From assembly GCF_964355755.1 (NCBI RefSeq), contig NC_092673.1, positions 13,149,001 through 13,213,000 of the forward strand: a stretch of 64,000 nucleotides of DNA, in the 5' to 3' direction. Below are positions 32,830-43,640 of this stretch, in pieces. Position numbers and translations under genes: made by a program. Under the pieces are notes generated by a model. It did no database searches. It was not told the origin of the DNA and worked only from the letters and a program-made list of their open reading frames with translations. This stretch comes from Antedon mediterranea (Eukaryota; Echinodermata; Crinoidea; Comatulida; Antedonidae). How positions within the stretch are numbered: position 1 is the stretch's first letter; each line of letters begins with the position of its first letter.

Positions 32830-34953
32830 TTTGAACTCAATATGTAAGAGAACCTACAAGAGTTCGTATAAATCAAGAAGCCAGTTTATTAGATTTAGTG
32901 TTATCAAAGGATGAGAACGTAATTGATGATCTGGAAATATCCCCTCCTTTTGGTAAAAGCGACCATGCTGTTATTACATTTAAATTGAGGATTAAAGAGG
33001 CTATAAAGGAATGTGAAATACCTTATATGAGGAATTATTATAAAGCCAATTACGATCAAATAAGGGAAGAATTTTCAAATTTTAATATCAAAGAGGAATG
33101 TCTTGACGCAACGGGTGAAGAGTTATCTCAAAAGATTGAAAAAGCTATAAATATATGTATTGAGAAATATGTGCCATTACGGAAAAAGAGACTATTAAAT
33201 AGGAAGGAGTAGGGTAAATATCGAGCTGAAAAAGGAGATCAATCTAAAACATAATTTGTGGAACCGATCTCAAAAAAAGCGAGATGAAAAAACATGGAAT
33301 AATTATGCTAAGCAACGGAATTTTGTTACAGGGTTAGTAAAGCAAGGAAAAAAGAGTTATGAAACTAAAATTGCCACAGAAATAAAAGTGAACCCCAAAA
33401 ACTTTTGGAAATATGTACAAAGCAAAACGAAATCGAGACTAGATATTGCGTGTGTGAAGAATAATCTAGGTGAGATGGTGTCTGATGATTATGGGAAAGC
33501 AAAAGTGTTCAATAAAGCTTTTGCTTCAGTTTTTACGTTGGAGGACGTTCTTAATATTCCTGACTTACCATCCCGCTTCTCTCTGACCCTGAATTGGTTA
33601 CTGTGAAATTCTCAACAATGATATAGAATCCTATTTACGGCGCCTGGATATCTCCGGGACCTGATGGATTACATTCAAGAGTGCTCAAAGAACTAAGTAG
33701 TGAACTTATTAAGCCCTATTTTACAAGATATGTTTTCAAAATTACAGACCAGTCAGCCTTACATCTATAATGTGCAAGACCATGGAGACGTTTGTAAGAA
33801 ATGCCTTGATGAATCACATCACATTGCATCTTTCTAGATTTAAAAAAAGCGTTCGACAGTGTACCACATGAAAGGCTGTTAAACAAATTACAGGCATATG
33901 GCATTGGAGGAAATTTATTAAACTGGATTAGAGCATTTATTTCTGGACGGTCACAACAGGTGGTGTTAAATGGAGTTCATTCAGAAAGCTTGAGAGTTAG
34001 TAGTGGAGTCCCACATGGCAGCGTGCTTGGTCCTGCACTGTTCAATATATTTATTAATGATCTCCCCGAAGGAGTTAGTTCAAAAGTAAAAATGTTTGCA
34101 GATGATACCAAAATGTACAACTTGGTGAACAGTGTTATGTGGAAGAATCAAATGGATTACAGGAAGATCTGAATAAATTATTTGCATAGTCTGAGAAATG
34201 GCAACTTCCTTTCAATCTAATGAAATGTAAAATTAGGCCTATTGGTTTTTGGGAAGAAAGAATAGGAATGTTGTTTATCATATGGGTAGGCCTACTGATC
34301 AAAGAAGAATTCCAATTCAATCAGTGGAATCAATAGCAGTTTTGGGAATCATACTTGACAACAAACTGTCCTTTAGATTACATGTTGCACAGAAGGCTTC
34401 TATGGCAAATAGAAAATTAGGAATGATAAAACGAACGTTTTATTATCTGGATAACTATTCTTTCATGCAGCTGTATAAAACCATAATCAGGCCGTCAATT
34501 GAGTATTGCAGCCCTGTTTGGCAACATATATATCATAAAGAGTCAGACAAGCTTGAAAAAGTGCAACAGAGAGCAACCCGTTTGGTGCCAGAAATTAGAA
34601 GAGATGCCTAACAGGATAGATTGAAACAACTACAGTTACCTACTCTTCATTTCAGAAGGACGAGATCTGCTCTAATTTGCAGTCACATTGATAACACTGA
34701 TGCCAGAAATCTGTTCACTTTAGTAGGAGAGTTCAGAACTAGAGGCCATAAATGGAAAATGAATAAAGACATATCTCATTTAAGAATCAGGAAAAAGTTC
34801 TTCACACAAAACATATGCAACGTCTGGAATAAATTACCGCCAACCGTCATAGAATCTGACTCAATCAATCAATTCAAGTCAAGGCTGGAAAAACACTTGT
34901 CTTCTTTCTGCAAGTTTGTCTCCTATAGGCCTAGTAGACAAGATAATATATAG
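32830..34953 (+). mobile_element. CR1-like LINE, 5' truncated and decayed
   Basis: The end of the endonuclease domain is visible (PTRVRINQEASLLDLVLS ... PFGKSDHAVITF), then the linker with NPKNFWKYVQSKTKSR. The reverse transcriptase follows, with a gap near 33600-33660: SPGPDGLHSRVLKEL, FLDLKKAFDSVPHERLLNKL (motif A), SSGVPHGSVLGPALFNIFIN (motif B) and MFADDTKMYN (motif C), then the thumb (VLGIILDNKLSFRLH, RPSIEYCSPVWQ). The C-terminus is at 34621-34953. At least five frameshifts or stops occur. The FADDTK box and thumb sequences are characteristic of CR1. Only the 3' two thirds of ORF2 is present. Confidence 0.85.
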
Positions 34954-35548
34954 AAACACGTCGAGGGACACACAAGCTTTGGCTTTATAAGTCTCAACAT
35001 CAAGTAAATCAAGTAATTAATCTAAATTAAATTTTCCATCTCAGAGAGAAAAGTCAGGAAAAGGGAAGCAAATAAACAACAGTTGTTTTGAATTATTACA
35101 CTATTGCTTTGTGGCAATCAATTGAAGATGCTATATGTCAGAATTTTGATGACAATTCAGATATACCAACCAAAGCACAGTAACAAAATCGGTATAACAA
35201 CGTAAACATACATGATATGTTACTTTTAATTCTTAACATAATATTATTCAAGCCGCGCACACTTATTAGGTTTATGATTTAAGATAAATTTTACAGCCAA
35301 CATTTTTTTTTGTTTAGCACTGGAAAGAGAATTATAAATAGTATGCGTCTCTAAGCCATTAATGGAAATATATTCCTATCAGGAATTGAGGATGGCAATG
35401 GTAAAAATAGTAAAAATAAACATTTAGCGAAGAAAATTATGAATATTGAATGACTAATAAATAAATAAGAAATACGTGGTAGGCCTACGAAGAAGAACAA
35501 ATGTTTATTTAATTCCTGTTCAAAGTTATGACACTCTCTACCAGAAAA
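34954..35548. other. LINE 3' flank, AT-rich
   Basis: The first ~100 bp may be the CR1 3' UTR. No gene or clear repeat in the remainder. Confidence 0.3.
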
Positions 35549-35690
35549 GGTCGGGTGGCCAAAGACCGGGTGGCATGGCCGAGTAGCAACAGGCACGCAT
35601 AGGCCGGGTAGCAACAGAGGCACGCATAGGCCGGGTGGCAAAAGGCACGCATAGGCGCGGCCGGGTGGCAAAAGGCAGCTGGCAAAGCCT
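35549..35690. repeat. GC-rich ~27-bp minisatellite, about 4-5 copies
   Basis: Tandem variants of GGCCGGGTGGCAAAAGGCAC followed by GCATAGGC. The Cys/Leu/Pro-rich minus-strand frames here are translations of this array, not genes. Confidence 0.85.
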
Positions 35691-36864
35691 GCAGCAGTAG
35701 AGTAAATTGCATCCCACAAAATAAGAGAGAGTTTATGGTTTGGTGGTATGCTTGGCTACTATAATCCAATTGTCATGTCATGTCAGGATTTGTTCTAATG
35801 ACAACTCCACTCCCAAAGACTAGTGTTTGTTGTTGTAGAATTGATGTTCGTAAAGATTGCAGAAACAGATAAATGGTCAGATGATATCACATGTAATCAA
35901 GAATGTATTGAATTACTGAAAAAAGTTGGTAGAAAAGTCATCTATCGAAACGTCCGATTTGGACAGATCAAAGGATCCTAGCAAAATACATTGATGTTTT
36001 TTATTTTAACAGAATTAAGAATATCTATTAACCAACTCTGAAATTCATGTATAATATACGGTAAGTAGTATTTGGCTTTCTTACACTCACTTTAGTTTTC
36101 CACGTGTATGCAGAACCAGTCCATGGTGTATTAGGCCTATAGCTCTCCGTCTTTTTGTAAATCAGCAATGGTTAATTTTACCAAGGGATACGATGCGCTC
36201 GCTCAACTTCTATTTCTTTATCATTTTTTGACAGCGATCAGTATAGGTCTATATAAAATATCAGTAAGTCCAAGAGTATTCCAACACACCAAAAGAACAA
36301 TACTATTTCGCCTAAGATCTATTTTCCAAATCATGTAACCTTTTTAAGCTTCAGTAACGTATAGGCCTAATTGTCAACTTGCTTTTAGTTTCTTCTAGAT
36401 CGCTTATTAAAGAATTAATTCCTACCTCAATTTGGTTTTCTTAATTTCATTCTAATGATCCCTTTGTTTTTAGTCGCGTGCAACGCGACTTTACAGCTCA
36501 CTATGTCGATCGGTTGGTCGGTTGGTTGGTCAGTCGGTCGGTAAACACTAACTTGTATATGGCCTTGTCTTGACATCAGTTTCATCTGCTAAGTGTTCAG
36601 AGTATATTCCTTGTGGTCAGGACTCGATGTGGTTATGTTTTTCACGGTGCACAATCAAAAATTGTTTTCTTCTTTTGGAAGATGGTTTGATCAGGGAGAT
36701 GTTATTAGATGTTATTTTACATCTCCCTGGTTTGATGGTAACATGAAAAATGTAGGCATCCATTTTGATTAATAGCTTTAGTAGTTATAGCTTTAATAGA
36801 TATTGTTTCCAAATGAAACTAACATAACATAACAACAAAATTGAATACAAATTAATTGTCCGCC
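35691..36864. other. No gene; two hairpins
   Basis: GTCGCGT-GCA-ACGCGAC at 36473-36489 is a perfect 7-bp stem, followed by a GGTCGGTT-rich run to about 36545. CAGGGAGATGT at 36692-36702 pairs perfectly with ACATCTCCCTG at 36719-36729. Otherwise non-coding. Confidence 0.5.
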
Positions 36865-37080
36865 TTTACCATTTTTCGTTGAAGTATAACATAATAATGA
36901 GAAAAATCGACTGTAAAATGTATTATAATAAGAAAGTGATAATAGAATTCAAATTAAAATATGAATTACTATCACTTTCATCTTTGACAAAATAATAATA
37001 ATAATAATAATAATGATTTTTTAATGTTTCACTTTCGGAAAAAATGCAAGAATTTAAAACTGAGATAATTCATACGTTTA
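36865..37080 (-). repeat. Remnant of TLR-gene 5' flank (third copy)
   Basis: TTTTCGTTGAAGTATAACAT, then CGACTGTAAAATGTATT, then ATCACTTTCATCTTTGACAA and TTTCACTTTCGG...ATGCAAGAATTT occur in the same order as in the upstream flank of the TLR copy at 43.0-43.6 kb. No receptor coding sequence follows on the minus strand. An (AAT)n run lies near 36990-37012. Confidence 0.5.
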
Positions 37081-37424
37081 GAATATGAAGGAAGTTTAAA
37101 TGCCACATTTATACCATACGTATGCAAGCAAATACATACGCAAATAAGTAATTTACAAAAAAAGCAACACATGAACAAAACTAGCCAATTAAATACGAGA
37201 TGAAGACAAATTAATAATAGTGGTACAGGACTTTTTCGTAATGTTAGAAGAATTTTTTTACACAATTTGAAACTTTTAACTTAAAAGTTATTAAATAAAA
37301 CAAAAATGAGATTAAACAGAAATAAAGAAAAAGGACGCTTTATATGTATGTGTGTATTGTGATGTATTATGGTCAGAACGGTTTGAATTTAAGGAGATAT
37401 GCTGCTTACATCATGCATAAGTTA

Positions 37425-38230
37425 TTATGTATAAATAATAATAATAATTTATTTGGAGTTTACACTTTTACAACAGTGGCACTTGACCAAGTGGAAGGTG
37501 CATCCATAAGAAATAACAACAACAACAAATTATGATATAGTAAACTACAATTACAATAAAAATGTAGGTCAACATGTCAAAACAATTCAACTACAGTAAC
37601 TACAATACCATAGATGATAATCACTACAGTAGCAGGAAACCCACTGAAACCTAAAAATACAAAAATACAAGAAATAAACATAGGATAAATTATGAATTGT
37701 ACAATATAAAATGAATTGGGCAACAACAATGTAGACCTATCCCTATAATGAAATAGATATCAATCATTTGGTTTAATTGATATGAACATTTACTTGCTTA
37801 GAACAACACATCTGTGTGCCCATGCTCTTTTAACATAGTGCTTACAATAACGATCAAAGACATTTGATATGGAATCGACGTCATACATATAATATTAGTT
37901 CCACCTAATACAAGATATAATTTGGTGTTCAGGTCACCAGAGATAAAAATCTTCCTATACATCTAAATGATTGACATTGATTAACATAATATTCTAATTT
38001 GGTATATTCTTCAATCCTTATGCCATTGAGTTGGTTACATGTGAATAGAAAATGTTCAATGTCTTCTCAACCATTCTTACACATTTTACAGACTAGAGGG
38101 TGAGCTCGCTTCGCTCGCTCTCCCTCTAGGAAGTGTAGACGATGGTTCTCGGAATGATAAAAATGTTCTCCTTGTACGTTTTCTGTCGGTTACCATTATT
38201 GAAAATGCTTGACATTCGTAAAACTAAACT
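37425..38230 (-). mobile_element. LINE 3' end, minus strand
   Basis: Near 38030-38110 the minus strand encodes a degenerate VCKMCKNG-x-EDIEHFLFTC motif, followed by NQLNGIRIEEYTKLEY. That is the Cys/His-type C-terminal motif found after the reverse transcriptase of many non-LTR elements. Decayed coding follows to about 37800, and the element ends in an ATT-rich tail (plus-strand AATAATAATAATTTATTTGG near 37436). Stops interrupt the frame. Confidence 0.55.
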
Positions 38231-38699
38231 ACTCTGTTTCACAGTGTTTTAAAGTATAGTGTTTATTTTTTGCTATAGAGGGCCCTTTAGGGAGGCGGAG
38301 TTCATTTGAGGGAGGTGCTTATATTCGAGGGATATATGTTAATTTTTTAGTTTTAATAATATGGTAACATTTATAATCAAATGAAATCCTCTAATAGATA
38401 TGAAAAGTGGTAAAAAAGAATAACAAATGCTTGGTAAATTGTAGATAACAGTGCGATGAATTGTACTACAAATAGTATAATGATTATTATTCAAAGTGAT
38501 GTTTTATTGGAGAGGCGTTTATTCAAATAAATACCATCCTAATAATTATTAATACATTATTTAATTTAAACATCTTTTGAAACTAACTGCCGTGACAGAG
38601 TGGGCACAAGAAAGAAGACATTACGGCTATTTCCCACAATATATTCCGATTCTTTATGGGGTATATTTAATTTGATCTTTATTAATTTGCAGTATAAAT
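38231..38699. other. AT-rich flank with GGAGGCG/TTATTCAAATAAA motifs
   Basis: GGGAGGCGGAGTTCATTTGA at 38291 and GGAGAGGCGTTTATTCAAAT at 38510 resemble motifs near 50080 and 55860-56070. These may be remnants of one miniature element family. No gene. Confidence 0.3.
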
Positions 38700-39893
38700 T
38701 TTATTTTTAACTACTGTACCTTCACACACGCGCGGTCCGTTTCTAAAATATAAAAAAACTGAAATGGCTATGCAACAAACAAGTACGATTATAGATCACG
38801 TAATTTGTAACAAACCTGATAGGATATCTCAGTTTGGCACTATAGATCTTGGAATAAGTGACCATGTTCTTATTTATTGTACACGGAAAATTTTGCGAAG
38901 TTCTATTAATAAACACAATAATGTAACAATTAGCCTAGGTCTCTAAGGAAATACACTACCACCGCGTTTATATCTAAGCTATCAGATATTGATTGGTCAA
39001 GTATATATAATCTTAATGATGTTAATCTTGCTTGGTTAAATTTAAGTCAATAATGAATAATGCTATTGATGAGATTGCCCCTTTAAAAGAGGTAAGACTA
39101 AAAAATAGAACCGAACCATGGATAGACCAGGGAGTTGTTATTAGATGGAGCAGGATAGACGATACAATCCTACAAAATATTCGTCACCGTGACTCATTAT
39201 TGAGGAAGGTTAAAAGACATAGAAATGAGGAAAAAATATATTCTGATTTCTGCAAAATAAGAAACAAAGTCCGTAGAGACATTAAGTGCGCGAAAGCTCA
39301 ATATTTTAGTAAAAACTTAGAAGAAATTTAAAAAATCCAAAAAAGTTATGGGCGCAATTAAAATCTCTGGGATATAGTCAAAAAACAAAGTCTTCACCCC
39401 TAATTGTACTAAATATAGAAGATAAAGTTTGCTTTGATAACAATAAAGTCGCAGAACACTTCAATAGATTCTTCACTAGCGTGTCAAATGATCTGGCTAG
39501 TAAACTTCCTAACGGCAGTGCACGTTATAATACAGAATCAGTTAAATTCAAACAATTTTATGAAAGAAAGGGAGTGTCCAAAAATAATATGAACCTAATC
39601 CCCGTTACAGAGGAATTCGTTCTAAAGGAGCTACAAAGCCTAAATATAGCTAAAAGTACTGGTTTAGATAACATTCCTGCACGATTCTTGTGCGATGGTG
39701 CAATTGCCATTAAAGGTCCTATCGCACACATTATAAATTTATCAATTCAAAACGAAACCGTGCCTGAAGACCTCAAAATTGCACGGGTACATCCGGTTTT
39801 TAAAAAAAACAACAAGTCTGTGGTAAGCAACTATAGACCAATTAGTATTTTAAGTGTAATGTCCAAGGTACTCGAACGAGCTATATATGTTCT
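38700..39893 (+). mobile_element. L2/Jockey-like LINE fragment, 5' endonuclease to RT start
   Basis: The endonuclease end is present (IDHVICNKPDRISQFG, GISDHVLIYCTRK), then the linker (EPWIDQGVVIRWSRIDD, AKAQYFSKNLEEI). The first reverse transcriptase blocks follow: LQSLNIAKSTGLDNIPARF, LSIQNETVPEDLKIARVHPV and SNYRPISILSVMSKVLERAI. The sequence stops abruptly near 39893, inside the RT, where TLR-like sequence begins. A few frameshifts separate the blocks. The 3' truncation is unusual for target-primed insertion and suggests a later deletion or recombination. Confidence 0.75.
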
Positions 39894-40240
39894 TCAGTGA
39901 CGAAATAATGTTGCACTTTATATAGTACGGTAATATTCAACATCAGTGGGCACCGTATCTTGCGATAGAATAGTTTTCAATCCTTTATTTGAACAGTACA
40001 CCTTATGAGTGTAATATGATTCCGTTTCTTCCTTACAATATTGACAGTTACATTGCTTAGGACATCAAATCATCAAGCGACTAAGTTCCATTTTCCAACG
40101 GATTGTATTTGTAACACGTTGATTGACCTCTAATTATAGGACAGAATACTACAGAAAGAACGATAGTAACCTGAAGAAAACTCCACATAGTATTCATAGT
40201 ATTAATGTATAAACCATTTATGTTGAAAATTCACAAATTG
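39894..40240 (-). pseudogene. Toll-like receptor remnant B: signal peptide and LRRNT
   Basis: On the minus strand, a hydrophobic leader MNTMWSFLQVTIVLSVVFCP (ATG near 40199) is followed by a stop and shift. The Cys-rich LRR N-terminal cap comes next: CPKQCNCQYCKEETESYY, then CSNKGLKTILSQDTVP and TDVEYYR. The sequence is about 80 percent identical by eye to copy A at 42.75-43.0 kb. It breaks off near 39894 at the LINE fragment, so all later repeats and the TIR domain are missing. Confidence 0.65.
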
Positions 40241-40816
40241 ACTGTAAATGAAGGCCTACAGTATGTCAATGCGGAAGTGATGATAAAACCGCATTTTAAT
40301 GTGAATAGATCAATTTCATATTAAACAAACATATGATTTATTAATATTTCACTTTCGTATCAATTATAAAATAATTGTAGTTTATTCCAACTACGTAAGA
40401 ATTGTTATGATGTATACATTAGTATATTCTCGATCTTGTTTCACTACCAAAATGATATTCAACGCGACGGTTACGCGACGATACAGCTTCTGTAAATATA
40501 TCTTGGTGGTACCTTCTTCCCCATTTTAGGTTTATTGTATAATTCTTTCTAACCCTCTGCAGAAAACATAACATTTTCTATGTAACTAATCCTAAAGCAA
40601 TCTTTATATTTATTGTTCAATTCCGAAACCTACTATTTATATTATACAATTCTCTGTACAGCGATGTTGTGTAACACATTACTGACAGCGGTCAGAAGGC
40701 GCCAGCACATTTCACTATTATTATGCCAATACTATGCAAGGTGCCATGTATGCAAAGGGTAGGTGCTGCTTTGCTTCTGAACGTGGACTGTACCATTGTT
40801 AGGCGTTGGCGGCTTT
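40241..40816. other. Spacer between two TLR copies
   Basis: Contains the TTTCACTTTCGTA motif of the TLR 5' flank near 40347, which fits the upstream region of copy B. The plus-strand frame at 40723 is not supported. Confidence 0.4.
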
Positions 40817-43005
40817 TTACAGTTGTCCTGTTAATATATTGTGTAACAGTACCAGCATGTCTTTGTGTGACACCTTTTCAAGTAATACCACTATCAATAT
40901 ATATTCATGGTTGTCTAACATACGCATATGCGCCATCTCTAACTCGAAGTTACACCACTCACTTTTGACAACCAGTAAAACCTTCCGACCAAATTTAACA
41001 GCGTTTTCAATTTTCGTAGCGATTTCTTCTCCTGGAAGAAAGTCTCGATAGTCGACGCATAGTTTAAAATTCCGCTGCTCCTCCAACGATGGCTGTAAAA
41101 CATCAAGGACCCATTGTGTGTCTTTGCTTTTGTAACAGACAAACAGTGACGTCATACCGAATATTTTCTCCGTTGATAGTGTAGGAGGTGGTCCTGGTCC
41201 TTGGTTACAAATTCGCTGGTAGGGCCTATTGTTTACGAAGTCGTTGGTTCCAATGATGTTCCGATGATAGGTGTGATGTTTGATAGCTCTTTAAATATGT
41301 CCTCTCAAGTAAATGCTTTATGCAAGTCATTGAATTACCAACTTCGTAACTTGTGGCGCATACGTAAATTTATTACTAAGGATGCATGCCACAATTCCGT
41401 CAGGGGACTGATCCTGTCCCGCCTTGACTATGCTAACTCGCTCTTACTTGATATGCCCGCGATTGCAGAACAAGGCGGCGCGACTGGTCTTTACGTGTGG
41501 ACGGGATCAGCCCTCGGATGGTTTATTGGAAGATCTTCATTGGCTTCAAATAAAAAAAAAATATTGTACAAAGTTATTGTTTTTGTTTTTAAAATGTATT
41601 TACTCTGTTGTTTAAGTTTAACCGTGACCAGCTTTCATTTAATTACAGGTGTCGACTTCGCTCCTCTAATGATCCCACCCGACTTTTCTTTCCACGACCT
41701 AATCGGAAAGCTGGTGACAATGCTTTTTCTGTCGCCGCTCCGCGGATCTGGAACGCGCTACCTGTCGATTTGAGATGATCGAATTCGTCAACTTAAAACT
41801 TTTCTTTTTAATTAATTACTAAGTATTTTTAGGCGCTCTGTTCTTTGTAGGGCGCCATATAAAAACCTGTATAGAATAGAATAGAATAGAATACACAATA
41901 AGCATCTAGTCGTCCATTTCAATATGACTATGACCAATGGAATTAAGCTAATACGCTTTTTGAGCTATCCTGGAAAATATTTTATAACTGTATATTTTTG
42001 TAATGTCAGTAATTATAATAAATTTCAAAAAACTTAAAGTTTTTTGCGTAAGCAAAGAAATATTTAAAATACTAATATTACTGATCTTACCTTAAATGTA
42101 ATCTGTAACAGTAAAGATTGAAAACCATAATTAGAACAATAAGCTCAAGTGAAGCACAAGGAATTGTAATTCTTAAGATTGTATCCAACTTGCTACAGTG
42201 TAGTTTATCGGGATTGAAATTCAACATTGTCGTGTATTCTTTACTATCTTTAATGGGCTACATTCTGTGTTGTTAATATCTTTTAAAAATGGTAAAATTC
42301 GTTTTCCCAATCCATTTTCTAAACCACACTAAATCACAGTTATACAAATATTTGTTGTACGCAACATCTATAAATAGTATTTGGGTAAGATTTTGGAGTC
42401 CAACTCTGTGATTGTAGTCAGCAGGTTGTTATCATAGACATTCCTTGTAATCGCGATAAACCTTTAAATGCGAATAGTGGTATACTGGTAATCTGATTTT
42501 CACCTAGATATAAATATTTAAGATCTTATAAATTATGGAAAGTAGTATTGTAGATATAATTGTTAAAAGAAATAAGATCATCAAGCCAGGGCAAAAGTTT
42601 GTACAGCTGTTGGTTCATCCATAGTTAAATGAATACATTTTTGCAAACCACGGAATGCATTAATATCAACGTTAGGATAAATTAGCTTATTGTTATGAAG
42701 ATTTAATATCGTAGAACAGTTAAATTCTGGAAAGAGTAGTTTTTTAGTGACGAAATACTGTTGTATTGCAGATAGTAATATTTAACATCATTTGGCACAG
42801 TATCTTGCGATGGAATAGCTTTCAATCCTTTATTTGAACAAATACACTTTATGATTGTAGTATAATTCCGTTTCATTCTTACAATATGTAGGCCTACAGT
42901 TACATTGCTTAGGACATCTTAATCATCTAGCGGCTGAGTTCCATTTACCAACTTATTGGGACAGTCCAATGTAAGAAAAAGAACGATAGTAACAGGAAGA
43001 AGAGT
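40817..43005 (-). pseudogene. Toll-like receptor A: LRR ectodomain and TIR domain, split by a LINE
   Basis: Read on the minus strand. A leader starts at ATG near 43003 (MNICVLFFLLLSFFFLHWTV). The LRRNT cap (CPKQCNCRPTYCKNE ... CSNKGLKAIPSQDTVPNDV) lies near 42920-42800. Leucine-rich repeats follow (YLQYNSISSLKNYSFQNLTV, then LKYLYLGENQITSIPLFAF near 42520-42435). An LRR C-terminal cap (NCDLVWFRKWIGKTNFTIF, later TECSP and HCS) lies near 42350-42200. The cytoplasmic TIR domain is 41155-40817, with box 1 FVCYKSKDTQWV, box 2 CVDYRDFLPGEEI and the WCNFELEMAH region. An arginine-tyrosine-aspartate start of the TIR (RYDV) sits one base out of frame just upstream. The membrane segment is missing where an L2 LINE is inserted (41195-41895). 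Multiple frameshifts and stops make this a pseudogene of a pathogen-sensing receptor. Confidence 0.8.
41195..41895 (+). mobile_element. 5'-truncated L2 LINE inserted in the TLR pseudogene
   Basis: Two overlapping frames encode the end of an L2 ORF2: IGVMFDSSLNMSSQVNALCK, NYQLRNLWRIRKFIT, RGLILSRLDYANSLLLDMP, then in the shifted frame LQNKAARLVFTCGRDQPSDG and LLEDLHWLQIKKK. The 3' end carries a GGCGCCATATAAAAACC-like UTR and an (AATAG)n tail at 41870-41893. It lies opposite to the TLR and separates its extracellular from its TIR part. Confidence 0.8.
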
Positions 43006-43640
43006 ACACATATATTCATAGTGGTAATGTATGAACTCTTTTCGTTGAAGCATAACGTAATAAGGAGAGAAATCGATTGTAAATGTATTGGAGAAGTGAT
43101 AATGACATATTGTTATCTCCTTTTTAGGTAATGGCTACTGAACACATTTATCTTGTTTAAAGTGATGAAATATGTTTCTGAAAAAAGTTAGGATATGCTG
43201 AAAAAACTTGTAGTACACATGTTATCAGTTGATTAATCTATTATGTAAACAATGCTAATTACTTGTGCAAATAAAGTATAGCAGGATACCTGCTATAATT
43301 TAGCAATTTTGACTGGTGACTCTACTTGTAATGAGTCATAATGACATATCGTTATTCATCTCCTTTTTAGGTAATGGTTCAAGCTGGAAAAATAATGACT
43401 CATTAATATTTCACTTTCGTAACAAATGCAAGAAATTGAAATATTTCTTCAAACAATCAATTTCATTATTTCTGAAATGAATTGACGTTATAATTTCATT
43501 TGTAAGTAAATTGTGCAAAATAAAATTAACAATTTATCTTCATTATCACTGTCATCTTGGACAAAACAATTTAATTATTAATGATTTATCCATGTTATAA
43601 CAAACTTTTGAAACAAATGCAAGAATTTGGTATTTTAAAA
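43006..43640 (-). repeat. TLR copy A upstream flank with internal repeats
   Basis: GTTATTCATCTCCTTTTTAGGTAATGG at 43350-43380 and a related segment at 43110-43137 form a local direct repeat. TTTCACTTTCG and ATGCAAGAA motifs recur and match the 36.9 kb and 40.3 kb segments. No coding sequence. Confidence 0.45.

Noticed and set aside
35351-35769. Two minus-strand frames rich in Cys, Leu and Pro
   Set aside because: They are translations of the GC-rich 27-bp tandem array, not genes.
40723-41051. Plus-strand frames of 81 codons
   Set aside because: They are antisense shadows of the TLR TIR domain on the minus strand.
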